This document shows, piece after piece, positions 25,180 through 32,710 of a stretch of DNA of 42,387 nt. The first letter of the stretch is position 1; the number at the start of each line of letters is the position of its first letter. The stretch is taken from positions 1 to 42,387 of the forward strand of contig JAGWXD010000027.1 in NCBI GenBank assembly GCA_018970085.1. The letters run 5' to 3'. The position numbers were made by a program, and so were the translations under genes. Under the pieces are notes generated by a model, which worked only from the letters and a program-made list of their open reading frames with translations, had not been told where the DNA came from and ran no database searches. The DNA comes from Cyanobacteria bacterium REEB459. Lineage in GTDB: Bacteria; Cyanobacteriota; Cyanobacteriia; Phormidesmidales; Phormidesmidaceae.

Positions 25180-25887
25180 ATGGGAGCATCTCCTGACAGT
25201 TTACTGACTCGTCTAAACCGCCGCCTGCATTCCTATACTCTCTTACCCTTAAGCTTCCGATTGAGGTATGGCAAATTAGGAAAATACCTGGCCTACTCCT
25301 GCTACGTTCCGGGATGGATGTTCGAACACAACTCTGTGGCTCTGGCCCAGGCAGCCTACGATTTAGCCGATGACGCCACCATTCTTGAAATTGGCTCCTT
25401 TGTTGGCAAATCAGCCATTTTACTGGCGGGAGCCCGCAAGCTGCGAGGCAGTGGCAAAGTCCACTGTGTTGACCCCTTTGATGCCTCCGGCGACCCCTTC
25501 TCGGTGCCCTTTTACCAACGGGTTGCCAAACGCCGCCAAATGCCCCTGATCGACTGGTTTAAAGAGAATATGCGCTGGTGCGGCCTGACCGATTGGGTAG
25601 AGGTCTACCAGGGTACTGCCCTTGAGATCAGCCCAAGCTGGAGCTTGCCTTTAGACATGCTGTGCTTAGACGGAGACCAATCCCCTCTGGGGGCTCGAGC
25701 GGCCTACGACGCCTATATACCTTTTCTCAAAACTGGAGGCATTATTACCCTTAAAAACACCTCCGATCGGGTTTACGACGAGGGTCACGATGGCAACCGT
25801 AGACTTGCGGTAGAAACCATTGTGGAACCTCAGTACACCGATATCCGATCGGTTAATGACATGACCTTTGCACGCAAAGCCTTCTGA
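25180..25887 (+). CDS. Class I SAM methyltransferase-fold protein (Methyltransf_24-like) with altered motifs
   Basis: A 235-residue Rossmann-like protein. The SAM-binding strand is ATILEIGSFVGKSAILLAG near residues 64-82, followed by KVHCVDPFDASG for the second strand. The DMLCLDGDQSPLGARAAYDAYIPFLKTGGIITLKNTS segment matches the family block that usually reads DGDHxY...D...L..GG.I..HD. Here the first His is Gln and the usual HD after the glycines is Lys-Asn, so metal-linked catalysis of O-methyltransferase-like members is unlikely. Cyanobacterial relatives often sit in glycan or surface-polysaccharide regions, but nothing here confirms that. The gene stands alone and has its own promoter and a strong terminator. 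Confidence 0.7.
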   Translation: MGASPDSLLTRLNRRLHSYTLLPLSFRLRYGKLGKYLAYSCYVPGWMFEHNSVALAQAAYDLADDATILEIGSFVGKSAILLAGARKLRGSGKVHCVDPFDASGDPFSVPFYQRVAKRRQMPLIDWFKENMRWCGLTDWVEVYQGTALEISPSWSLPLDMLCLDGDQSPLGARAAYDAYIPFLKTGGIITLKNTSDRVYDEGHDGNRRLAVETIVEPQYTDIRSVNDMTFARKAF

Positions 25888-25933
25888 TTCATCGCCCGAG
25901 CCGATGGGGTAATCGACTAGGTTAAGGGATTAC

Positions 25934-25966
25934 AAAACCAGGGGCGATGGGGTCCCCTGGTTTTTT
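25934..25966 (+). terminator. Rho-independent terminator
   Basis: AAAACCAGGGG (25934-25944) pairs with CCCCTGGTTTT (25954-25964), an eleven-base-pair stem with a nine-base loop, and the T run reaches 25966. It lies 46 bases after the stop of the methyltransferase-like gene and is the clearest intrinsic terminator in the window. Confidence 0.9.
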
Positions 25967-26061
25967 AGTCACAGCGATTAATCAACTATCGTTGCGCAAC
26001 CCTAGGCAGAATCGGCAAAAGTACTCTACTATGAATTCTAAAGAAATTCTTAAGGACTGCC

Positions 26062-26274
26062 ATGAACCCTCAGCTTTTGCGTGATTTGTGGTCTTTGGTG
26101 GATCGGTCCCAGAGCAGCTACCTGCTGACCCTGGATGATAACGGTCTGGTTCACTGGTTGGTCGAGCAGTTTAGGTTAAGTCAAACCATTAATAAGGTCG
26201 AAAGCGATCAACTCAGTCTCTATATTCGTTCTAAGGTTCCCCTGATTCGAGACCTGTTAATCCAAAGTGTTTAA
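26062..26274 (+). CDS. Small conserved hypothetical protein (70 aa)
   Basis: A short, probably helical acidic protein: MNPQLLRDLWSLVDRSQSSYLLTLDDNGLVHWLV, then SDQLSLYIRSKVPLIRDLLIQSV. It resembles a small conserved cyanobacterial family whose members I cannot assign a function. It reads as real coding sequence from the sensible hydrophobic-polar pattern and the good position after the terminator. An ATG is used at 26062, with GGACTG upstream giving only a weak ribosome-binding site. A seven-base hairpin overlaps the stop codon. Confidence 0.6.
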   Translation: MNPQLLRDLWSLVDRSQSSYLLTLDDNGLVHWLVEQFRLSQTINKVESDQLSLYIRSKVPLIRDLLIQSV

Positions 26275-26290
26275 GTCTTTAGCAAAGACT
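26274..26290 (+). terminator. Short hairpin at the stop codon of the 70-aa gene
   Basis: AGTCTTT (26274-26280) and AAAGACT (26284-26290) form a perfect seven-base-pair stem with loop AGC, starting in the last base of the TAA stop. No T-run follows. It may protect the transcript 3' end or aid termination. Confidence 0.4.
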
Positions 26291-26740
26291 CCTGACCGAA
26301 TTGGGGCGAACCCCTAACTCTTACCCCCTTGAGCCCTGGCAAGTAAGGTGTGGGGGCTTTCTTGGGGCCTGGAGGAATTGGCCACCGGTCTACCGTCTTT
26401 GCTATAACCATGGGCGATCGCACAATTTCTGCCCTGCCCCCGCTCAGACTTTACTGGCAATCAAAGTCTTTCCACTGCCCTGCTGGCTTAACAGAGTGAG
26501 AGGCGACCTAGACCATATCCTTTACCCACAATTTTTCCTGTCTTTGCTGGCAGCTTTGGTTAATTACCCCTTGAAATAAACCCATCTATTAAGCGTAACC
26601 AAGGTGGGGAGAGCTCAGCCTAAAAATAGTTACTTTTGATACAAATCGCAGATAATCCATTAGCTTTTTAAGCTGACTTAACATTTCTAATGTTTTGGAG
26701 TATGGTACTAGGGATTTAGTTTATAGGTGAGGAGCAATTT
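26275..26740. other. Non-coding gap upstream of the amino-acid transporter
   Basis: A 92-codon open frame at 26301-26579 looks spurious, so I count this whole stretch as non-coding. Its right part is AT-rich and holds the transporter promoter (26678-26706) with an internal dyad. A weak NtcA-like site GTT-N8-TAC is at 26629-26642, but no -10 box lies at the required distance. Nothing else was recognised. Confidence 0.5.
26678..26706 (+). promoter_or_regulatory. Promoter with an overlapping dyad upstream of aapJ
   Basis: TTAACA (26678-26683), 17 bases, TATGGT (26701-26706) is a fair sigma-70 promoter, predicting a start near 26713 and a short leader to ATG 26741. Between the boxes, and overlapping the -35, AACATT (26680-26685) is inverted as AATGTT (26689-26694) around TCT, in a position where a repressor would block RNA polymerase. 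Confidence 0.5.
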
Positions 26741-27826
26741 ATGCGTAGATTAGGATTACTGGCAGCTGCCTTGAGTTTGACCATCGCCGCCTGTAGTGGC
26801 ACTACCACCCCAGGTCCTAAGGCAACCACTGGCGGTGAAGCAGCTACAGCTACAGCTAAAAGTCGTCTGACCACAATTAAGGAGCGGGGCAAGCTCATCT
26901 GTGGGGTAGAGGGCACTATTCCGGGCTTTAGTTTTGTCGATCCCAGTGGTAAATATTCTGGTTTAGATGTAGATATTTGTCGCGCCGTCGCAGCCGCCGT
27001 TTTTGGCACCTCTGACAACATTGATAGTAAAATTGAATACCGTAATCTCGACTCTACAGCCCGGTTTCCAGCCCTTCAGAACGGTGAAGTCGACATGCTG
27101 TCGCGCAACACTACCTGGACCATTAGCCGTGACGCAGCTGGCGGTAATGGGTTAGAATTTGCCCCTACCACCTTCTACGACGGCCAGGGTGTCATGGTTT
27201 CTAAGGCCAGTGGGATTAAGAAATTTGCTGACTTAAAGGGTAAGTCGGTTTGCGTTGAAACCGGTACCACCACTGAACTCAACCTGGCTAGCCGGGCTAA
27301 GGAAGCGGGTATCACTATCAACGAAGTCAAGTTTCAAGACTCGAACGCCGCTGCCGCCGCCTACACCGAAGGTCGTTGCGAAGGCTTTACCTCTGACCGC
27401 TCCCAGCTAGCTGCCAAGCGTACCGGTCTACCCAAGCCCGAAGACAATATCCTATTAGACGAAGTTCTGTCGAAGGAACCCCTCGGGCCGGTCACGGTCA
27501 ACAATGACTCGGCCTGGTTTGATGTGGTCAAGTGGGTTACCTATGGCCTATTCCAGGCCGAGGAATTCGGCATTACCCAGGCTAATGTGGACCAAAAACT
27601 CAAGGATCCCAGCCCTGACGTTCAAAATTTCCTGGGGGTACAAGGAGAGTTGGGCCAGCAGTTAGGCCTATCTAAAGACTTTATGGCCAAGGCTATTAAG
27701 GTGACGGGCAACTACGGTGAAATCTTTGAGCGTAATGTAGGGGCTAAATCGCCCCTTAAAATCGATCGGGGTTTAAACAAACTCTGGAGTAAGGGCGGAT
27801 TAGTCTATTCTCCACCTTTCCGCTAA
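26741..27826 (+). CDS. aapJ: Amino-acid ABC transporter substrate-binding lipoprotein (AapJ/BztA/NatF type)
   Basis: The periplasmic solute-binding subunit of a polar amino-acid ABC transporter. The N-terminal signal MRRLGLLAAALSLTIAACSG ends in a lipobox (IAAC), so it is a lipoprotein. The SBP_bac_3 domain starts LTTIKERGKLICGVEGTIPGFSFVDPSGKYSGLDVDICRAVAAAVFG, then NGEVDMLSRNTTWTISRD and SVCVETGTTTELNL. It has 361 residues, a little longer than enterobacterial binding proteins but normal for AapJ/BztA. AGGAG is six bases before the ATG. First gene of the aapJQMP cluster. The exact amino acid is not readable from sequence; the Aap, Bzt and Anabaena NatFGH systems take up acidic and neutral polar amino acids. 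Confidence 0.9.
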   Translation: MRRLGLLAAALSLTIAACSGTTTPGPKATTGGEAATATAKSRLTTIKERGKLICGVEGTIPGFSFVDPSGKYSGLDVDICRAVAAAVFGTSDNIDSKIEYRNLDSTARFPALQNGEVDMLSRNTTWTISRDAAGGNGLEFAPTTFYDGQGVMVSKASGIKKFADLKGKSVCVETGTTTELNLASRAKEAGITINEVKFQDSNAAAAAYTEGRCEGFTSDRSQLAAKRTGLPKPEDNILLDEVLSKEPLGPVTVNNDSAWFDVVKWVTYGLFQAEEFGITQANVDQKLKDPSPDVQNFLGVQGELGQQLGLSKDFMAKAIKVTGNYGEIFERNVGAKSPLKIDRGLNKLWSKGGLVYSPPFR

Positions 27827-27903
27827 CCCTTAGCCCCATCGGCTCAACCATGGTCTAGGGCAACCCGGTTTTGCCTTTACCCGAGTAGGGTGGGCGGTTT
27901 CAC

Positions 27904-27965
27904 ATTCAGCCGTCGCGCTCCCAGGGCTAAGCCCTGGGAGCGCGCTCATAGCCTGAGGGCTGAAT
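27904..27965 (+). repeat. Nested palindrome inside the transporter operon, possible attenuator
   Basis: A perfect 14-base-pair hairpin, CGCGCTCCCAGGGC (27914-27927) with GCCCTGGGAGCGCG (27931-27944) and loop TAA, sits inside an outer inverted repeat of eight bases, ATTCAGCC (27904-27911) and GGCTGAAT (27958-27965). It starts 78 bases after the aapJ stop and ends about 150 bases before aapQ. There is no T-run. A processing, stabilising or partial-termination element, or a REP-like mobile palindrome, would both fit. Confidence 0.8.
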
Positions 27966-28115
27966 ACAGCTAGGATGACCTGGGGCTTTAGCTCCTGACT
28001 AGAGGACAAAGGGCTGTGGAAAGGTCGGCGCTTTGATGGCAGCAACCTTTACCAGAACAGCATGGGCAACCCCCTGTGCCTACCGATCTTATTGAGTGAT
28101 TGATTGAAGTCGCCT

Positions 28116-29282
28116 ATGGCTGAACCCTTGGATGATAAGACCCCCCTATGGAGAGATCAACGCTTTACTGGCCTGGTGTTCCAGGCGGCTGTCTTGGTTC
28201 TGGTGGTGGGCATAGCTGGGGTTCTTTTAGCCAATATGGTTCGCAACCTACAGCAGTTGGGGCGACAACTTGATTTTGGTTTTTTAAGAAATCAGTCTGG
28301 TTTTAATATCGGCGAAAGTATTCTGCCCTACCAGCCCAACGACACCTATGGTTGGGCTTTGGTCATAGGTCTTGTCAATACTCTGCGTTTGATTTTGATC
28401 GGTTTTGTCACAGCTACGGTGATCGGAACCTTGAGTGGATTGGCTAGTTTTTCTAGTAATTGGTTATTGCGTCATTTAAACTTAATCTATATCGAAGTTG
28501 CTCGTAATACACCTCTGCTCCTGCAACTTTTCTTCTGGTATTTTGTGATTTTCTTTGGCCTGGCCCAGGGGGCTGAAGCCAAGCAGGTGCTGGGTTGGTT
28601 TCTAATCAGTAAAAAAGGAATTGCCTTGCCCTGGCCAACTCCTGGTGCTTCGGTTTGGGGGGGGCTGCTGGCGATCGCCCTGTTAGGGGTCGTCGCCTAC
28701 CTGACCTGGCGATGGCGACGGTGGCTATTAGAGGAAAAAGGCCAGCACGGGCGGCTACAAACTGGACTACTACTTGGCACAGCAGCGATCGCCCTGGGGG
28801 TCTTCCTCTTTGGGCTGGGCTGGAGTCTACCTCGCCTGGATGCCAACAACAATATCCTGGGGGGGGTGCGAATCTCTCTGGAATACGCCGCCATGCTGGC
28901 AGGGCTGACCTTTTACACCGGTGCCTTTATTGCTGAAATTGTCAGGGGCGGCATTGCTTCAGTCTCTAAGGGGCAATGGGAAGCCGCTCGCTCCCTTGGC
29001 CTCAAGGGTGGCTTAACCATGGCCTTGGTGGTGTTACCCCAGGCACTGCGGGTGATTATTCCCTCCCTCAATGGTCAGTATATGAACCTGGCTAAAAACT
29101 CCAGTCTGGCTCTGGCGATTGGTTATCCCGATATTTTCGCCACCGGTCAAACCACTCAGAACCAAACCGGACGAGCCGTTGAAATTGTTTTACTGTGGGC
29201 CATCACCTATCTTTTAGTGAATTTAATCATCTCAGTGGTGATGAACCAGTTAAATCGCACTATTCAGATTCGGGAGCGTTAA
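28116..29282 (+). CDS. aapQ: Amino-acid ABC transporter permease (AapQ/BztB/NatG type)
   Basis: The first of two long permeases in the polar amino-acid transporter. About 388 residues, with extra N-terminal helices and a large periplasmic-loop region compared with short permeases such as HisQ; that length is typical of the Aap/Bzt type. NTLRLILIGFVTATVIGTLSGLASFS begins the permease core, IEVARNTPLLLQLFFWYFV is the family segment, and the EAA loop is EAARSLGLKGGLTMALVVLPQALRVIIPS. It ends QLNRTIQIRER. I chose the ATG at 28116 over a TTG at 28104. The next permease starts two bases after its stop, so the pair is translationally coupled. Confidence 0.9.
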   Translation: MAEPLDDKTPLWRDQRFTGLVFQAAVLVLVVGIAGVLLANMVRNLQQLGRQLDFGFLRNQSGFNIGESILPYQPNDTYGWALVIGLVNTLRLILIGFVTATVIGTLSGLASFSSNWLLRHLNLIYIEVARNTPLLLQLFFWYFVIFFGLAQGAEAKQVLGWFLISKKGIALPWPTPGASVWGGLLAIALLGVVAYLTWRWRRWLLEEKGQHGRLQTGLLLGTAAIALGVFLFGLGWSLPRLDANNNILGGVRISLEYAAMLAGLTFYTGAFIAEIVRGGIASVSKGQWEAARSLGLKGGLTMALVVLPQALRVIIPSLNGQYMNLAKNSSLALAIGYPDIFATGQTTQNQTGRAVEIVLLWAITYLLVNLIISVVMNQLNRTIQIRER

Positions 29283-29284
29283 CC

Positions 29285-30484
29285 ATGAGCCCCAACCCCT
29301 TGCGATCGCAGACCCGGCTAGCCTGGATCCAGAAAAATCTACTGAATAACTGGTTTAACTCCCTCTTGACCATCTGTCTGGGCTGCTTGCTGGTTTATGG
29401 CGGGGTAGGGTTTTGCCATTGGGCGTTGAAGAGCGCTAAGTGGGGGGTCATTCCCACCAATTTGCCCTTGTTTCTGGTAGGACGATTTCCCGCTGATCAG
29501 TACTGGCGAATCTGGCTGTTGGCAGTCTTGCTAGCCGGGTTAAGCGGCTGTACCTGGGGTATGTTGGCCAGTGCAGCCCCCCGTCTATTTAGCCCTTTCA
29601 ACCTGGTGGCTGTGGCCCTAGCCGCTCTGACCATGGTGCTCTTTCCCCTACCTGAAGGCAACGGCGTACTGGTTAGGGGGACACTGCTGGCTCTGTTACT
29701 GCTGCTGCTGGCGACCAGTTGGATCGCCTACAGGGCTCATCGGGGTCGACCCGCCCTGGCCCGATGGCTGTCCCCAGCCTGGGGGCTGATGTTTTTAGTG
29801 GGGTTCTGGCTAATGGTAGGAGGGCTGGGCCTGCCGGCGGTGTCATCGACAACCTGGGGAGGGTTACTGCTGACTCTCTTTATGTCCCTGATCAGTATCG
29901 CCCTCTCCTTTCCCTTTGGGGTATTGCTGGCCCTGGGGCGGCAAAGTACCCTGCCCCTGATTCGCTGGTTGTCAACCCTATACATTGAGATAGTCCGGGG
30001 TATTCCCTTGATTGCCGTTCTGTTCATGGCCTTGATTATGATCCCGCTATTTTTGCCTGGTAACTGGCGACTTGACCTGGTGTTGCGGGCGATTTTGGGA
30101 TTAACTCTGTTTACCGCCGCTTACCTGGCGGAGACTGTGCGGGGTGGCCTACAGGCCATTCCTAAGGGGCAGTACGAAGCGGCCAGTTCCCTGGGCCTCA
30201 ACACTCCGCTGTGTCTGGGACTCATTGTGTTGCCCCAGGCCCTTAAAATTTCCATTCCCGCGATTGTTGGCTTATTTATTGCCCTGATTCAAGACACCAC
30301 CCTGGTGTCTATCGTTGGCCTGTTTGACCTGTTGGGCATGAGCCGCTCAATTCTGGCTAACCCGCTGTTCATTGGGCGCTATGCAGAGGTCTACCTATTT
30401 ATCGGTATTTTCTACTGGGCTATTTGCTACGCCATGTCCCAGGGTAGTCGTTATCTGGAGCGCCAGTTAAACCAGGTGAAGTAG
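29285..30484 (+). CDS. aapM: Amino-acid ABC transporter permease (AapM/BztC/NatH type)
   Basis: The second permease of the system, about 399 residues. Extra hydrophobic helices precede the core (LTICLGCLLVYGGVGFCHWAL, then several in 90-190), as in AapM. The core holds GLLLTLFMSLISIALSFPFGVLLALG, IEIVRGIPLIAVLFMALI and the EAA loop YEAASSLGLNTPLCLGLIVLPQALKISIPAIVG. It starts at ATG 29285, with GGGAG about eight bases upstream and two bases after the aapQ stop. It must form the heterodimeric membrane channel with AapQ. The ATPase gene follows after 156 bases that may hold a second promoter. Confidence 0.9.
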   Translation: MSPNPLRSQTRLAWIQKNLLNNWFNSLLTICLGCLLVYGGVGFCHWALKSAKWGVIPTNLPLFLVGRFPADQYWRIWLLAVLLAGLSGCTWGMLASAAPRLFSPFNLVAVALAALTMVLFPLPEGNGVLVRGTLLALLLLLLATSWIAYRAHRGRPALARWLSPAWGLMFLVGFWLMVGGLGLPAVSSTTWGGLLLTLFMSLISIALSFPFGVLLALGRQSTLPLIRWLSTLYIEIVRGIPLIAVLFMALIMIPLFLPGNWRLDLVLRAILGLTLFTAAYLAETVRGGLQAIPKGQYEAASSLGLNTPLCLGLIVLPQALKISIPAIVGLFIALIQDTTLVSIVGLFDLLGMSRSILANPLFIGRYAEVYLFIGIFYWAICYAMSQGSRYLERQLNQVK

Positions 30485-30535
30485 CCGCTGGCAAGGTTTA
30501 GAACCAATGATGTTCCTGACTGTTCTAAGGTAGAT

Positions 30536-30579
30536 GTAACAGAGTTCACTGACCAACCGCAGCAGAAGGTCATTAAAAT
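30536..30579 (+). promoter_or_regulatory. Candidate NtcA-type promoter upstream of aapP
   Basis: GTAACAGAGTTCAC (30536-30549) fits GTA-N8-TAC except for one base (CAC in place of TAC). After 24 bases comes TAAAAT (30574-30579), which fits TAN3T and matches five of six bases of TATAAT. The arrangement is that of a class II NtcA-activated promoter, but the half-site mismatch keeps this a candidate. Confidence 0.4.
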
Positions 30580-30640
30580 ACCCATAATGTTTGCAGATTA
30601 GTGCTTCGCCCTGACCCAGCCCCATTCTCCCCTTAGGCCT

Positions 30641-31420
30641 ATGAATCCCCTTGAATCGGCAACCCTATCTTCCCCTGCCCTGCAGGATCAACCCATGATC
30701 AGAGCTGAGCAGGTCGAGAAGTGGTATGACAACAACTTTCACGTCTTAAAGGGAGTCAGTCTCTCTGTCAACCGGGGCGAGGTGGTGGTGATTATGGGAC
30801 CCTCCGGTTCAGGAAAATCCACCTTCATTCGCACCTTTAATGCCCTGGAAAGCTACCAGAAGGGAAGTATTACGGTTGATGGGATTAAACTGTCCCACGA
30901 CCTTAAACACATCGAGGCGATCCGGCGGGAGGTGGGTATGGTGTTTCAGCAGTTCAACCTGTTTCCCCACCTGACAGTACTGCAAAATGTCACCCTGGCT
31001 CCCATTTGGGTACGGCGCTGGCCTAAGGCTCAAGCCCAGGATGGGGCCTTGCAGTTGCTTGAACGGGTAGGCATTTTAGATCAAGCCCATAAGTTTCCCG
31101 GACAACTATCAGGAGGACAGCAGCAGCGAGTAGCGATCGCCCGTTCTCTGGCCATGCAGCCGAAAATCATGCTGTTTGACGAGCCCACCTCTGCCCTTGA
31201 CCCCGAAATGGTGCGGGAGGTACTGGATGTCATGCGCACCCTGGCCAAGTCGGGTATGACCATGGTGTGCGTCACCCATGAGGTTGGTTTTGCCCGGGAG
31301 GTGGCAGACCGGGTGGTCTTAATGGATGGCGGATATCTGGTGGAAGCCAATACCCCCGATGAGTTTTTCAACCATCCCCGGGAAGAACGGACCCAGAGAT
31401 TTCTCTCCCAAATTCTTTAG
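30641..31420 (+). CDS. aapP: Amino-acid ABC transporter ATP-binding protein (AapP/BztD type)
   Basis: The ATPase subunit of the transporter, 259 residues. Walker A GPSGSGKS is at residues 53-60, the Q loop is [17 protein letters not shown], the signature is [15 protein letters not shown], Walker B is [14 protein letters not shown], and the switch His is in [14 protein letters not shown]. All are intact, and the sequence is close to AapP, GlnQ and HisP. The N-terminal 20 residues are a poorly conserved leader; an internal start at [11 protein letters not shown] is possible. It follows aapM and probably drives uptake with AapQ and AapM. Confidence 0.92.
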   Translation: MNPLESATLSSPALQDQPMIRAEQVEKWYDNNFHVLKGVSLSVNRGEVVVIMGPSGSGKSTFIRTFNALESYQKGSITVDGIKLSHDLKHIEAIRREVGMVFQQFNLFPHLTVLQNVTLAPIWVRRWPKAQAQDGALQLLERVGILDQAHKFPGQLSGGQQQRVAIARSLAMQPKIMLFDEPTSALDPEMVREVLDVMRTLAKSGMTMVCVTHEVGFAREVADRVVLMDGGYLVEANTPDEFFNHPREERTQRFLSQIL

Positions 31421-31456
31421 GGCTCTAGGCGGGATAGACCGGATGGAGGGTACGCA

Positions 31457-31867
31457 ATGACAGACAAGCTGATCAATCAACTACGGCTGGATTACGAAAA
31501 CTTTCCTTACCAGCAAAGCTACCATCTCTACGCCCAGGAGGTTTACTTTAAAGACCCCCTGACTGAGTTTCGGGGGATTCAGCGTTACCAGGCCATGATT
31601 GCCTTTATGGCCCGCTGGTTTCGCTGTCTCGATTTAGACTTACACCAGATCGATTACACCAATTCCTGCCAGATTAGCACCCGCTGGACCCTGCGCTGGG
31701 TGGCTCCCTTACCCTGGCAACCAGCCATGGTGATTGTGGGGAGCAGTCAGCTGGAGTTGAACAGTCACGGGCAAATTGTTTCCCATGTAGATAGCTGGGA
31801 TTGCTCCCCCTGGCAGGTTTTTCAGCAGATCTGGAGCCGTAGGGGACAAAAACCGGGGCCGGGTTAG
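31457..31867 (+). CDS. DUF2358 domain-containing protein
   Basis: A 136-residue protein of the DUF2358 (SnoaL-like-fold) family, found mainly in cyanobacteria and plants. The matching features are LRLDYENFPYQQSYHLYAQEVYFKDPLTEFRGIQRYQAMIAFMARWF and the later WTLRWVAPLPWQPAMVIVGSSQLELNSHGQIVSHVDSWD with the family-end tryptophan motif. No enzyme function is established. It starts 36 bases after the aapP stop on the same strand and may be read through from that transcript, but there is no functional link known to me. Confidence 0.85.
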   Translation: MTDKLINQLRLDYENFPYQQSYHLYAQEVYFKDPLTEFRGIQRYQAMIAFMARWFRCLDLDLHQIDYTNSCQISTRWTLRWVAPLPWQPAMVIVGSSQLELNSHGQIVSHVDSWDCSPWQVFQQIWSRRGQKPGPG

Positions 31868-31889
31868 TGGGCCAGTCGACGGCAGTGGC

Positions 31890-32699
31890 TCAGGTTCGTT
31901 GTCGTTTCATCACCAGCAGGTAGGTCAGGTAGGCGAGCAGAATCAGGGAAGCAGAAAATAAGGTAGTCAGGGTACCCAGGGCATAAAGGGCGGGGGAGGT
32001 GACGTTGGTGGTCATGCCAAAAATCTCCAGGGGCAGGGTATTATCCTGACCTGACACCAGGGAGGTGCGGGTAAACTCGTCGTAGGAGAGGGTAAAGGTG
32101 AGCAGGCCGACGCCGAGCAGACCAGGCCCAATTAGGGGGAAGACAATTTCCCAAAAGGTATTGAGGTCTCCCGCCCCCAGGTCTCGAGCTGCCTCCTCAT
32201 AGGCATGATCAAAACGATTAAAAATACCCAGCATAATCAAAAAAGCAACGGGTAGGGTCCAGGTCAGATGAGCCCCTAGGCCAGAACTAAACCAGTTGGT
32301 TTGCCAGCCCATCACCTGAAAAACAATCCCAATTCCCAGGGAAACTAAAATACTGGGCACAATTAAACTGGCAATGGTGAGGTAAAAAATCACCCCAGAG
32401 CCCCGAAATCGCTGGCGAAACCCCATGCTAGCCAGCACTGAGGCCACCAGAGTAATGGCCATTACCAGTAAGCCCAACAGCAGAGATCGCCCAAAGGGCT
32501 CAACAAAGTTGCCAATTCGCTGTTCTCTGAAGACCTGCCCTAACCAGTAAAGGCCAAAACTGCGGATCGGGAAGGTCAGGGTGCCATCGGGCCCCTGCAG
32601 GGACAGAATAAAAATAGTGATCATCGGGCCGTACAGGAACAGCACAAACAGGCCAAAGAACACCAGCAGCACATAAAAGGAAAGGGACCGCTTAGCCAT
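31890..32699 (-). CDS. potC: ABC transporter permease, PotC-like
   Basis: A 269-residue inner-membrane permease, last gene of a PotABCD-like uptake operon. The first helix LSFYVLLVFFGLFVLFLYGPMITIFILSL is typical of PotC-type permeases, about six helices follow, and the EAA-type loop is YEEAARDLGAGDLNTFWEIVFPLIGPG, as in PotC (EAARDLGA). It ends with a short basic tail. It starts 11 bases after the PotB-like stop. Polyamine is the family substrate, but relatives also carry other solutes, so the substrate here is not certain. Confidence 0.85.
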   Translation of the reverse strand: MAKRSLSFYVLLVFFGLFVLFLYGPMITIFILSLQGPDGTLTFPIRSFGLYWLGQVFREQRIGNFVEPFGRSLLLGLLVMAITLVASVLASMGFRQRFRGSGVIFYLTIASLIVPSILVSLGIGIVFQVMGWQTNWFSSGLGAHLTWTLPVAFLIMLGIFNRFDHAYEEAARDLGAGDLNTFWEIVFPLIGPGLLGVGLLTFTLSYDEFTRTSLVSGQDNTLPLEIFGMTTNVTSPALYALGTLTTLFSASLILLAYLTYLLVMKRQRT

Positions 32700-32710
32700 A
32701 CCTGGGGCAC

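Noticed and set aside
26301-26579. 92-codon plus-strand frame after the 70-aa gene
   Set aside because: The residue pattern is irregular (many Trp, Cys, Pro and Arg), there is no ribosome-binding site and it resembles no family; likely chance.
26629-26642. GTT-N8-TAC as an NtcA site for aapJ
   Set aside because: One half-site base differs, and no -10 hexamer lies 20-24 bases downstream; the better promoter is farther right and would place the site at about -77.
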